Shown: piece after piece, positions 16,305-23,668 of the stretch
How positions within the stretch are numbered: the first letter of the stretch is position 1
Layout of the letters: every line of letters starts with the position of its first letter
DNA from: Ancylobacter oerskovii
GTDB lineage: Bacteria; Pseudomonadota; Alphaproteobacteria; Rhizobiales; Xanthobacteraceae
NCBI RefSeq assembly: GCF_018390555.1
Contig: NZ_JAHBGB010000002.1
Coordinates: forward strand, 806,001 to 870,000
Length of the DNA: 64,000 bases
Direction: 5' to 3'
Notes under the pieces: model-generated
What the model was told of the DNA's origin: nothing
Seen by the model: only the letters and a program-made list of their open reading frames with translations
Databases searched by the model: none
Translations under genes and position numbers: made by a program

Positions 16305-18145
16305 ACCGCTTCGCCGCCCTCATCGACCGCCTCGCCTATGAGCCGCGCCGCAACGGCAAGATCCGGCTGATCGCCGATTATTTCCGCCATGTGCCGGACC
16401 CGGACCGCGGCTATGCGCTCGCCGCGCTCACCGGCGCGCTGTCGTTCCGCAACGCCAAGCCGGGGCTGATCCGCCAATTGATCGCCGAGCGCACCGACCC
16501 GGTGCTGTTCGCGCTCTCCTACGACTATGTCGGCGACCTCTCCGAGACGGTGGCGCTGATGTGGCCGGCGCCGGCGCGGCTGGAAGGCCCCTCACCCCAC
16601 CCCTCTCCCCGACGGGGAGAGGGAGCCGGGCGCACGGCTTCAGAAGCCCTCTCCCCGGCGGGGAGAGGGTTGGGTGAGGGGGAAGCGCGCTTTCACGAGG
16701 GGGAGGCTCGCCCCACCCCCGGCATCCCCCTCGCCGAGGTCGTGCACATCCTCACCCATATGGGCCGCACCGAAATGCCCGCCGTGCTCGCCGGCCTGCT
16801 CGACCGGCTCGACGAGACCGGCCGCTGGGCGCTGCTCAAGCTGATCACCGGCTCCCTGCGCATCGGCGTCTCCGCCCGCCTCGCCAAGACGGCGGTCGCC
16901 GCGCTCGGCACGCTCGCCCCGGACGACATCGAGTTGGTCTGGCCCGGCCTCGCCCCGCCCTATGAGGAACTGTTCGCCTGGGCGGAAGGACGCGGCCCGC
17001 GACCGGAGACGGAGGACCCGACGCCGTTCCGCCCGGTGATGCTGTCGCACCCTCTCGAGGAAGCCGACCGCGCCGGCCTCGACCCGCAGGCCTTCCGCGC
17101 CGAATGGAAATGGGACGGCATCCGCATCCAGGCCGTGCGGGCGCGCACCGCGGACGGCCTCGCCACCACCCGCCTCTACAGCCGCACCGGCGAGGACATC
17201 TCCGGCGCCTTTCCCGATCTCGCCGAGGCGCTCGCCTTCGAGGGCGCGGTGGATGGCGAATTGCTCATCCTGCGCGAGGGCCGGGTGCAGTCCTTCAACG
17301 TGCTGCAGCAGCGGCTCAACCGGAAGGTGGTCTCGACGAAGCTGATCGCCGAATTCCCGGCGCATATCCGCGCCTATGACCTGCTGGTCGACGGGACCGA
17401 GGATGTGCGCGACCTGGCTTTCGACGCCCGCCGCGCCCGGCTGGAGGCGCTGGTCTCCGCCCATCCCGCCGATGGCCGGCTCGACCTCTCGCCATTGGTG
17501 CCGTTCGCGAATTGGGACGAGCTGGCCGCCGCCCGCGCCGATCCGGCGTCCCACGGCGCCGGCGTCGACGCGGAGGCGGTGGAAGGCGTCATGCTGAAGC
17601 GCGCCGACAGCCTCTATGTCCCCGGCCGGCCGAAAGGCCCGTGGTGGAAATGGAAGCGCGACCCGCACAGCGTCGACGCGGTGCTGATGTACGCCCAGCG
17701 CGGCCACGGCAAGCGGTCGTCCTTCTATTCCGACTACACCTTCGGCGTCTGGACGGGAGAGACCTCCGGCGAGGGCGAGCTGGTGCCGGTCGGCAAGGCC
17801 TATTTCGGCTTCACCGATGCCGAGCTCGCCGAGATCGACCGCTTCGTGCGCCGGAACACGGTGAACCGCTTCGGCCCGGTGCGGGAAGTGGTCCACACCG
17901 CCACCGAGGGCCTGGTGCTGGAAGTCGCGTTCGAGGGATTGGCCCGCTCCGCCCGCCACCGCTCCGGCGTCGCCATGCGCTTTCCCCGCATTGCGCGGCT
18001 GCGCTGGGACAAGCCGCCCGGCGAGGCCGACCGGCTGGCGACGCTGGAAGCCCTGCTGCGTGCCGAAGGCGCGGAACCCGATCCGCAGGACACGGCGCGG
18101 CCCGCCTCCCGCCGCGCGCCCCGGCGTGATACGCAAGCATCCTGA
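16301..18145 (+). CDS. ATP-dependent DNA ligase with in-frame palindromic-repeat insertion
   Basis: A 614-residue ligase: N-terminal DNA-binding domain (about 1-250), nucleotidyltransferase core with adenylated Lys in EWKWDGIRI (about 268-276), then LYSRTGEDI, VDGELLI, EGVMLKR and WWKWKRDP, and a C-terminal OB fold. It is the ligase of the ligase-associated repair set and overlaps the exonuclease stop by four bases. Residues about 96-128 (GPSPHPSPRRGEG...LSPAGRGLGEG) are encoded by a palindromic repeat (16588-16682) between LMWPAPARL and PLAEVVHILTHMG, which I would expect to be nearly adjacent in relatives. The frame stays open through the insertion and all catalytic motifs survive, so the enzyme is probably functional. 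Confidence 0.9.
   Translation: MNRFAALIDRLAYEPRRNGKIRLIADYFRHVPDPDRGYALAALTGALSFRNAKPGLIRQLIAERTDPVLFALSYDYVGDLSETVALMWPAPARLEGPSPHPSPRRGEGAGRTASEALSPAGRGLGEGEARFHEGEARPTPGIPLAEVVHILTHMGRTEMPAVLAGLLDRLDETGRWALLKLITGSLRIGVSARLAKTAVAALGTLAPDDIELVWPGLAPPYEELFAWAEGRGPRPETEDPTPFRPVMLSHPLEEADRAGLDPQAFRAEWKWDGIRIQAVRARTADGLATTRLYSRTGEDISGAFPDLAEALAFEGAVDGELLILREGRVQSFNVLQQRLNRKVVSTKLIAEFPAHIRAYDLLVDGTEDVRDLAFDARRARLEALVSAHPADGRLDLSPLVPFANWDELAAARADPASHGAGVDAEAVEGVMLKRADSLYVPGRPKGPWWKWKRDPHSVDAVLMYAQRGHGKRSSFYSDYTFGVWTGETSGEGELVPVGKAYFGFTDAELAEIDRFVRRNTVNRFGPVREVVHTATEGLVLEVAFEGLARSARHRSGVAMRFPRIARLRWDKPPGEADRLATLEALLRAEGAEPDPQDTARPASRRAPRRDTQAS
16588..16682. repeat. Large palindromic element inside the DNA ligase gene
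   Basis: Two CCCTCTCCCCGnCGGGGAGAGGG units (16601-16623 and 16647-16669) flanked by inverted outer arms CCCCTCACCCCACC and GGTTGGGTGAGGGG. The whole element is an imperfect palindrome of about 95 bases and reads through without a stop in the ligase frame. Confidence 0.85.
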
Positions 18146-18163
18146 ACCGGGAGTGCCGATTCC

Positions 18164-18433
18164 ATGTCCGACAACCAGATTTCGCGGCTGATGGGCGGCT
18201 CGCCGCTCTGGGTGCTGGTCCGCCTCGTCATCCTCTCCGTGGTCATCGGCGTGATCATGAGCGCCCTCGGCCTCGATCCACTCAACATCCTCGACAGCCT
18301 GGAGCGGCTGGTGCGCGGGCTGTTCAGCTTCGGCTTCGAGGCGTTCGGAAAGCTCTGGCGCTACTTCCTGCTCGGCGCCGTGGTGGTGGTGCCGCTCTGG
18401 CTGATCATGCGCGTCGCCCAGCGCGGTCGGTGA
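18164..18433 (+). CDS. Small membrane protein, DUF6460-like
   Basis: An 89-residue inner-membrane protein with two hydrophobic helices: about 17-35 (LWVLVRLVILSVVIGVIMSALG) and 64-82 (YFLLGAVVVVPLWLIMRV), separated by an amphipathic segment. The sequence matches the small alphaproteobacterial DUF6460 proteins, often found near MATE or DNA-repair genes; no function is known. It starts 18 bases after the ligase stop and ends 4 bases before the MATE start, so it could be part of one transcript with both. Confidence 0.75.
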   Translation: MSDNQISRLMGGSPLWVLVRLVILSVVIGVIMSALGLDPLNILDSLERLVRGLFSFGFEAFGKLWRYFLLGAVVVVPLWLIMRVAQRGR

Positions 18434-18437
18434 GTCC

Positions 18438-19763
18438 ATGAGCCTCGCCGCCGCCGGCCGGGTCGAGGTCACGCACCGGCGCTTCCTCGCCATCGCCCTG
18501 CCGGCCACGCTCGCCCAGATGACGACGCCGCTGCTCGGCCTCGTCGCCACCGCGGCGGTCGGCCGCCTCGGCGACGCGGTGCTGCTCGGCGCGGTGGCGG
18601 TCGGCGCCCTGTTGTTCGATTTCCTGTTCTGGGTGTTCGGCTCGCTGCGCATGGGCACGGCCGGGCTGACCGCGCAGGCGCTGGGGCGCGGCGATGCGCT
18701 GGAGGTGCGCGCCACCCTCGCCCGCGCGCTGCTGCTCTGCGGCGCCATCGGCCTCGTCATCATCGTCCTGCATGTGCCGGTCGGCGCGCTCGCCTTCCGC
18801 CTGATGGGCACCAGCGAGGCGGTGACCGCCGCGGCGGCGGTCTATTTCTCCATCCGCGTGTTCTGCGCTCCCTTCGCCATCGGCAATTTCGCGCTGCTCG
18901 GCTGGCTGGTCGGCATCGCCCGCACCGATGTCGGCCTCGGGCTGCAGGTCTTCATCGCCGCGATCAACGCCGTGCTGACCCTGCTCCTCGTCCTGCACTG
19001 GGACATGGGCATCGCCGGCGCCGCGCTGGCCAACGCGCTCGCCGAGCTGGCCGGCACCGTCGCCGGCCTCCTCGTCGCCCGGCGGCTGATCGGCCCGGCG
19101 TGGCGGCTACCGCTGGCCACCGTTCTCGACCGCGCGCGCCTCGTCGAAACCATCGGGGTGAACGGCGACATCATGATCCGCACCGGGCTGCTGATGCTGG
19201 TGCTCATGTTCTTCACCGCCCAGGGGGCGCGGGCGGACGACGTGACGCTCGCCGCCAATGCCGTGCTCTACAACATGGTGATGGTGACCGCCTTCTTCCT
19301 CGACGGCTTCTCCACCGCCGCCGAGCAGATCTGCGGCCAGGCCGTCGGCGCCCGCGACCGCGAGGGCTTTCGCCGCTCGGTCGGCCTGGTACTGTTCTGG
19401 GGCTTCGGCTTCGCGGTGCCGGCGACGCTGGCGCTGCTGCTGGGCGGCGGCGCGGTGATCGACGCGCTCACCAGCAATCCCGCGGTGCGCGAGGTGGCGC
19501 GCGCCTATCTGCCGCTCGCCGCGCTCACCCCGGTCATGGGGGTGACCGCCTTCGCCTATGACGGCATCTATGCCGGCTCCACCTGGTCGCGCGACATGCG
19601 CAACCTCATGCTCGGGGCCGCCGTGATGTTCTTCGCCGCCTGGTGGATCGGCCGGCCCTTCGGCAATACCGGCCTGTGGTGCGCCTATCTCGCCTTCATG
19701 GCCGGCCGCGGCGTGCTTCAGGCCCTGCGCGTGCCGGCGCTGATCCGACGCACCTTCGCCTAG
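18438..19763 (+). CDS. MATE-family efflux transporter (DinF branch)
   Basis: A 441-residue multidrug/toxin extrusion transporter with about twelve membrane helices in two similar halves. The N-terminal half starts FLAIALPATLAQMTTPLLGLVATAAVGRLG and the second half has the repeat near NGDIMIRTGLLMLVLMFF and AFFLDGFSTAAEQICGQAVGARDREG. The latter is the family's conserved (A)EQ.xGQAxGA motif. DinF-type MATE proteins export cationic drugs or organic acids in exchange for Na+ or H+. It follows the DUF6460 gene by 4 bases. Its TAG stop overlaps the pyrD TAG stop on the other strand in the palindrome CTAG (19760-19763). Confidence 0.9.
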   Translation: MSLAAAGRVEVTHRRFLAIALPATLAQMTTPLLGLVATAAVGRLGDAVLLGAVAVGALLFDFLFWVFGSLRMGTAGLTAQALGRGDALEVRATLARALLLCGAIGLVIIVLHVPVGALAFRLMGTSEAVTAAAAVYFSIRVFCAPFAIGNFALLGWLVGIARTDVGLGLQVFIAAINAVLTLLLVLHWDMGIAGAALANALAELAGTVAGLLVARRLIGPAWRLPLATVLDRARLVETIGVNGDIMIRTGLLMLVLMFFTAQGARADDVTLAANAVLYNMVMVTAFFLDGFSTAAEQICGQAVGARDREGFRRSVGLVLFWGFGFAVPATLALLLGGGAVIDALTSNPAVREVARAYLPLAALTPVMGVTAFAYDGIYAGSTWSRDMRNLMLGAAVMFFAAWWIGRPFGNTGLWCAYLAFMAGRGVLQALRVPALIRRTFA

Positions 19764-20836
19764 CCGGGGAACGGCTCCGCCACGCGCTCGCGCGCCGTGG
19801 TTCCCACGAGTTCCGACAGCAGCCGGCCATCGGCGGCGAGATAGGCGGAAAGCCCGTCCCGGATGCGCCCGACAAGGCCCAGCCCCTCATAGACCAGGGC
19901 GGAATAGAGCTGGACCAGCGTCGCCCCGGCCTCGATCTTGGCGATCGCCGCCTCCGGGCTGTCTATGCCGCCGGCGCCGATCAGCGGGAAGGCACCCTCC
20001 GCCCGCACATAGGTCTCGGCCAGCATGCGGGTGGCAAGCGGGAAGAGCGGCCGGCCGGAGAGCCCGCCCGTCTCCTTCCGGCGCGCCGAGCGCAGGCTCG
20101 CCGGGCGGGAGATGGTGGTGTTCGAGACGATCAGCCCGTCCACCCGGCGGCGGCGCGCCACCTGCACCACCGCGTCGAGATGGGCGAGCCCGAGATCGGG
20201 CGCGATCTTGATCAGCAGCGGCACGCCCGGCGCGGCGCGCTCGCGCGCGTCGAGCAGATGCGCGATGAGGCTGTCCAGCGCCCGCTCCTCCTGCAGGTCG
20301 CGCAGGCCCGGCGTGTTGGGCGAGGAAACATTGGCGGTGAAGTAGCTGGCGACGTCCCCGAACGCCTCGACGCCCGAAACATAGTCGACGACCCGGTCGG
20401 CGGCTTCCTTGTTCGCCCCGATATTCACCCCGACGATGCCCGGGCGGCCGCGGCGGTCGTGCAGGCGCTCGCGCGCCGGGTCCTGGCCGCCGCTGTTGAA
20501 GCCGTAGCGGTTGATCACCCCGCGATCCTCGGCGAGGCGGAAATTGCGCGGCCGCGGATTGCCCGGCTGCGGCCGCGGCGTGATCGTGCCGACCTCCACG
20601 AAGCCGAAGCCGAAGCCGAGCATCACGTCCGGTATCTCGGCCTCCTTGTCGAAGCCGGCGGCAAGGCCGATGGGATTGGGAAAATCGAGGCCGAAAGCCC
20701 GCACCGCGAGGCTCGGATCGTCCGGCGGCGGCGTTCCCGCCGGCAGGCAGGAAAGCGTGCGGATGGCCAGCCCATGCGCCGTCTCCGGGTCGATCAACCG
20801 GGCGAAGGGCAAGGCGAGGTCGAGCAGGGCGCTCAT
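19760..20836 (-). CDS. pyrD: Dihydroorotate dehydrogenase (quinone), class 2
   Basis: A 358-residue class 2 dihydroorotate dehydrogenase, the membrane-bound quinone-linked step of pyrimidine synthesis (dihydroorotate to orotate). Visible signatures: the amphipathic N-terminal quinone-tunnel segment, NPIGLAAGFDK (FMN region), VEVGTITPRPQPGNPRPR, NRYGFNSGG, the catalytic-Ser motif NVSSPNTPGLR, KIAPDL, IVSNTT, and the FMN phosphate site IGAGGIDSPEAAIAKIEAGATLVQLYSALVYEG. Full length. Its ATG overlaps the DUF952 stop (ATGA), so it is translated after that gene, and its stop overlaps the convergent MATE stop. Confidence 0.96.
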   Translation of the reverse strand: MSALLDLALPFARLIDPETAHGLAIRTLSCLPAGTPPPDDPSLAVRAFGLDFPNPIGLAAGFDKEAEIPDVMLGFGFGFVEVGTITPRPQPGNPRPRNFRLAEDRGVINRYGFNSGGQDPARERLHDRRGRPGIVGVNIGANKEAADRVVDYVSGVEAFGDVASYFTANVSSPNTPGLRDLQEERALDSLIAHLLDARERAAPGVPLLIKIAPDLGLAHLDAVVQVARRRRVDGLIVSNTTISRPASLRSARRKETGGLSGRPLFPLATRMLAETYVRAEGAFPLIGAGGIDSPEAAIAKIEAGATLVQLYSALVYEGLGLVGRIRDGLSAYLAADGRLLSELVGTTARERVAEPFPG

Positions 20837-21180
20837 GCGATCTCTCCGAACTGGTGCGTGCCGTCCGGGCCCAGCGGCAGGTCGCGGACGAAGGCCACCG
20901 CGCTCATCGGCAGCGGCGCGTAGAGATGCGGGAAGAGAGCGCCGCCGCGCGAGGGCTCCCAGCGCAAAGCGAGCGGATCGAGCGCCTCCACCCGAATCGC
21001 CGCGAGAACGAGATCCGCCTGGCCGGAAAAATGCCTGGCAGCGGTCTCGCGAACCTGGTTCGCGGTGGAAAAATGAATGAACCCGTCGGCAAGGTCGACC
21101 GGCGCGCCGTCGAAACGGCCGGCGGCCTCGGCCTGCGCCCACGCCCCGCGGGGGGAGATCTTGTAGATGAAGCCGGCCAT
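20833..21180 (-). CDS. DUF952-family protein
   Basis: A 115-residue protein of the DUF952 family, recognised from FIYKISPRGAWAQAEAAGRFDG, the DLADGFIHFSTANQVRETA segment and FPHLYAPLPMSAV near the end. The fold is related to ADP-ribosyltransferase-like or glutathione S-transferase-associated domains; no activity is established. DUF952 genes very often precede pyrD in alphaproteobacteria, and here the TGA stop overlaps the pyrD ATG by four bases, indicating coupling. ATG 21180 is chosen because the family starts with MxxxIYKI; further in-frame ATGs lie 12 and more bases upstream. Confidence 0.85.
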   Translation of the reverse strand: MAGFIYKISPRGAWAQAEAAGRFDGAPVDLADGFIHFSTANQVRETAARHFSGQADLVLAAIRVEALDPLALRWEPSRGGALFPHLYAPLPMSAVAFVRDLPLGPDGTHQFGEIA

Positions 21181-21326
21181 GCACGATCCCATCATCCGGC
21201 CTTGCCCGTCACGCGAGCCGGCCGCCCCGTTCCCCACCGCCCGCCCGTATGGCGCCTGTAACCCCGCGGGACGTCGCTTGCAAGCGGCACTGGACGGCTC
21301 GGGCAATAGGGTATAATTCCTAATCT

Positions 21327-21364
21327 TGGATTGCATTAACCATAATAACACCTCTGGATTGCAT
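21327..21364 (+). promoter_or_regulatory. Direct-repeat operator and CtrA-like half site before the S24-type regulator
   Basis: The ten-base word TGGATTGCAT occurs at 21327-21336 and 21355-21364, offset 28, the second copy ending just before the ATG at 21366. Between them TTAACCAT (21336-21343) matches the CtrA half-site. The position suggests autoregulation by the downstream HTH protein. Confidence 0.45.
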
Positions 21365-21365
21365 C

Positions 21366-21992
21366 ATGCTCACCCATGCCCAGATCTGGCGAGCGGTAGA
21401 CCGGCTCGCCGAGCGCCACGGTCTGACGGCATCGGCATTGGCCAAGCGAGCGGGGCTGGACGCCACCACCTTCAACCGTTCCAAGCGCGAAGCGCCGGAC
21501 GGGCGCCCGCGCTGGCCCTCGACCGAGAGCATCGCCAAGATTCTCGACGCGACCCGCACCAGCATCGACGACTTCATGCATCTGGTACAGAGCCCGCAGG
21601 GCGGGCGGCGGATTCCGCTGATCCGCCTGGCCCAGGCCGGCAACGGCGCCTTTTTCGACGAGGCCGGGCTGCCGGTCATCGGCGGCGGCTGGGAGGAAAC
21701 CTTCTTTCCCGATCTCGCCGAGGACCACGCCTATGCGCTGGAGATCGCCGGCGACGCCTTCACGCCGCTCTATCGCGATGGCGACATCGTCATCGTGTCG
21801 CCCACCGCCGCGGTCCGGCGCGGCGACCGGGTCATCGTCAGGACCCGCCGCGGCGAGGTGATCGCCAAGGAACTGAAGCGGCGCACCGCCCGCACGCTGG
21901 AACTGCGCTCGCTCGCCCCCGGCCTGCCCGACCAGATCGTGCCGACGGCCGACATCGCCTCGGTCGCGCGGGTGCTCTGGGCAAGCCAGTAG
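21366..21992 (+). CDS. HTH regulator with S24 (LexA/CI-like) domain lacking the Ser nucleophile
   Basis: A 208-residue regulator. An N-terminal helix-turn-helix (LTASALAKRAGLDATTFNRSK, about 20-40) is followed by a LexA-type domain with EIAGDAFTPLYRDGDIVIV, RRGDRVIVRT and GEVIAKEL. In active S24 proteases the first motif is GDSM and the Ser works with a Lys 37 residues later (LexA S119/K156). Here position 131 is Ala (codon GCC at 21756) and the Lys is 168, exactly 37 apart. The fold is therefore kept but the nucleophile is gone, and self-cleavage looks impossible. It ends in RVLWASQ, a common ending of rhizobial members. Its targets and ligand are unknown. Confidence 0.85.
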   Translation: MLTHAQIWRAVDRLAERHGLTASALAKRAGLDATTFNRSKREAPDGRPRWPSTESIAKILDATRTSIDDFMHLVQSPQGGRRIPLIRLAQAGNGAFFDEAGLPVIGGGWEETFFPDLAEDHAYALEIAGDAFTPLYRDGDIVIVSPTAAVRRGDRVIVRTRRGEVIAKELKRRTARTLELRSLAPGLPDQIVPTADIASVARVLWASQ

Positions 21993-22008
21993 AGGCCCGA
22001 CGCGCGAA

Positions 22009-22029
22009 CGGCCCCCGGTCGGGGGGCCG
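22009..22029. terminator. GC-rich hairpin between convergent genes
   Basis: An 8-bp stem CGGCCCCC / GGGGGCCG with 5-base loop, placed between the S24-type gene and the convergent lipoprotein gene. No strong T tract, so termination is inferred from position. Confidence 0.5.
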
Positions 22030-22051
22030 CCCGCTTCACATGTGCCGGCGA

Positions 22052-22315
22052 TCAGCGGCAGGGCACGCTCACCGTGCGACCCCAACGGTCCCGCGCATAG
22101 CAGTCGCCCGGCGAGGTCGCCGCGCCGATGACCGCGCCGGTGCCCGCGCCGATCGCGCCGCCCACCGCCGCGCCAGTGCCGCCACCGGCGATGCCGCCGA
22201 TGATGGCGCCGGTGCCGCCGCCGATCAGCGCCCCACCGGTCGCGCGGCGCTCGGTGGTGGTGCAGGCCGCGAGGCTGAGCGCCACGGCGGAAATGGCAAG
22301 AATCTTGATCATCAT
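22052..22315 (-). CDS. Glycine-zipper lipoprotein
   Basis: An 87-residue outer-membrane-type lipoprotein. The signal peptide ends in the lipobox SLAAC (Cys19 if ATG 22315 is used). Then come TTTERRATGGALIGGG and a run of small-residue GxxxG repeats (about 27-67) typical of glycine-zipper (rick_17kDa-like) proteins, and a short tail with CYARDRWGRTVSVPC whose two Cys may pair. Such proteins insert in or lie against the outer membrane; no specific role is known. GGAGAGAG precedes the tandem ATGs. Confidence 0.85.
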   Translation of the reverse strand: MMIKILAISAVALSLAACTTTERRATGGALIGGGTGAIIGGIAGGGTGAAVGGAIGAGTGAVIGAATSPGDCYARDRWGRTVSVPCR

Positions 22316-22338
22316 GGTCTCTCTCCAGAACACCCAGC

Positions 22339-22357
22339 GGTGGAACGAGGTTCCACC
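22339..22357. promoter_or_regulatory. Inverted repeat between lipoprotein and peroxiredoxin genes
   Basis: A perfect 8-bp-arm inverted repeat GGTGGAAC-GAG-GTTCCACC, 24 bases upstream of the lipoprotein ATG. The same 176-base gap has a strongly AT-rich stretch (about 22435-22475, containing TTTATAATATATATAC) that is the likely promoter of the peroxiredoxin gene. The binding protein is unknown. Confidence 0.4.
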
Positions 22358-22491
22358 GGTAGTAACGTCATCCCCCGGCATCGGTTCCCTCCGTAAGATA
22401 CCGCAGTAACGACGATCTTCTTCCCCAAAGCATGATCGTGGTTTATAATATATATACACGATTTATTTGTGGATAAGTTTGGAGCCTTCCG

Positions 22492-23127
22492 ATGAGCATC
22501 CGCCTTGGCGACGTCGTGCCCGATTTCGAAGCCCAGACCACCGAGGGGCCGATCCGGTTCCACGAGTGGCTCGGCGACAGCTGGGGCGTGCTGTTCTCCC
22601 ACCCGAAGAACTTCACGCCGGTCTGCACCACCGAACTCGGCCAGGTCGCCCGGCTGAAGCCGGAATTCGACCGCCGCGGCGTCAAGGTGATCGGCCTCTC
22701 GGTGGACCCCCTCGACGCCCACGCCAAATGGTCGCAGGACATTGCCGAGACCCAGGGCTACGCGCCGAACTTCCCGCTGATCGCCGATCAGGACCGCACC
22801 ATCTCCGGCCTCTACGACATGATCCATCCCAACGCGTCGGACACCATGACCGTGCGCTCGGTGTTCATCGTCGGGCCGGACAAGAAGCTGAAGCTCTCGC
22901 TCACCTATCCGGCGAGCGCCGGCCGCAACTTCGACGAGATCCTGCGGGTGATCGATTCGCTGCAGCTCACCGCCCGGCACTCCGTCGCCACCCCGGCGAA
23001 CTGGAAGGACGGCGAGGACGTGATCATCGTTCCCTCGGTGAGCGACGAGGCGGCGAAGGAGAAGTTCCCCGAGGGCTGGAAGACGCTGAAGCCCTATCTG
23101 CGCGTCGTTCCCCAGCCGGGCAAGTGA
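22492..23127 (+). CDS. 1-Cys peroxiredoxin (Prx6 type)
   Basis: A 211-residue peroxiredoxin that reduces hydrogen peroxide and organic peroxides. The peroxidatic Cys45 lies in HPKNFTPVCTTEL (PxxxTxxC), with the conserved Arg in SVFIVGPDKKLKL context (RSVFIV). I see no second cysteine, and the long C-terminal extension (ANWKDGEDVIIVPSVSDEEA-like region, TLKPYLRVVPQP) is typical of the Prx6/1-Cys class. It is cytoplasmic (no signal). The gene stands alone behind an AT-rich promoter and ends in a strong terminator. Confidence 0.93.
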   Translation: MSIRLGDVVPDFEAQTTEGPIRFHEWLGDSWGVLFSHPKNFTPVCTTELGQVARLKPEFDRRGVKVIGLSVDPLDAHAKWSQDIAETQGYAPNFPLIADQDRTISGLYDMIHPNASDTMTVRSVFIVGPDKKLKLSLTYPASAGRNFDEILRVIDSLQLTARHSVATPANWKDGEDVIIVPSVSDEAAKEKFPEGWKTLKPYLRVVPQPGK

Positions 23128-23196
23128 GCCCGGCGCCGGCCAGAACGGCAGGATACGGACCGCCGGCTTCCGTGCCGACCGGGACGGCATCGATCG

Positions 23197-23226
23197 AACG
23201 GGCGCGCTTCCGGCGCGCCCGTTTTC
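23197..23226 (+). terminator. Rho-independent terminator of the peroxiredoxin gene
   Basis: An 11-bp stem starting AACGGGCGCGC with loop TTCCG, followed by TTTT; the end of the convergent acetyltransferase gene overlaps its last bases. Confidence 0.85.
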
Positions 23227-23668
23227 ATTCGCCGGTCAGCTGGCGGTACTGAATGAAGCCGGGCCGCTCGGCCACCGCGTTGTAGAGCCGTTGCGCGGTG
23301 AGGTTGGTCTCGTGGGTCAGCCAGTACACTTCCGGCGCCCCGCGTGTGGCGGCATCGGCATGGACATGGGCGATCAGCTCGCGCCCGAGCCCCTTGCCGC
23401 GCTGGCTGCCGTCCACGAACAGATCGTTCAGGTAGCAGACGTCGCCGATGCTCCAGGTGGAGCGGTGGAACAGCCACTGCACCAACCCGACGGCCTGCCC
23501 CGCCGCATCGAAGGCCAGCGCGCCATGCACCGGCTCGGCGGGATCGATCAGCCGCTCCCAGGTGGTGCGCGTCACCGGCGCCGGCAGTTCAGCCTCGTAG
23601 AAGGCGAGATAGGCCTGCCACAGCGGCAGCCACGCCTCGTGATCGTCGGCCCGTAACGCCCGGATCAT
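23225..23668 (-). CDS. GNAT-family N-acetyltransferase
   Basis: A 147-residue GNAT acetyltransferase using acetyl-CoA. The fold is visible as [20 protein letters not shown] (strand 1/helix 1), then [31 protein letters not shown] (the acetyl-CoA pyrophosphate loop with Q/RxxGxG/A) and [19 protein letters not shown]. The substrate is unknown. Its ATG overlaps the fmt stop codon by four bases (ATGA), so it is the third gene of a def-fmt-GNAT operon, where many alphaproteobacteria instead have truA. Confidence 0.88.
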   Translation of the reverse strand: MIRALRADDHEAWLPLWQAYLAFYEAELPAPVTRTTWERLIDPAEPVHGALAFDAAGQAVGLVQWLFHRSTWSIGDVCYLNDLFVDGSQRGKGLGRELIAHVHADAATRGAPEVYWLTHETNLTAQRLYNAVAERPGFIQYRQLTGE

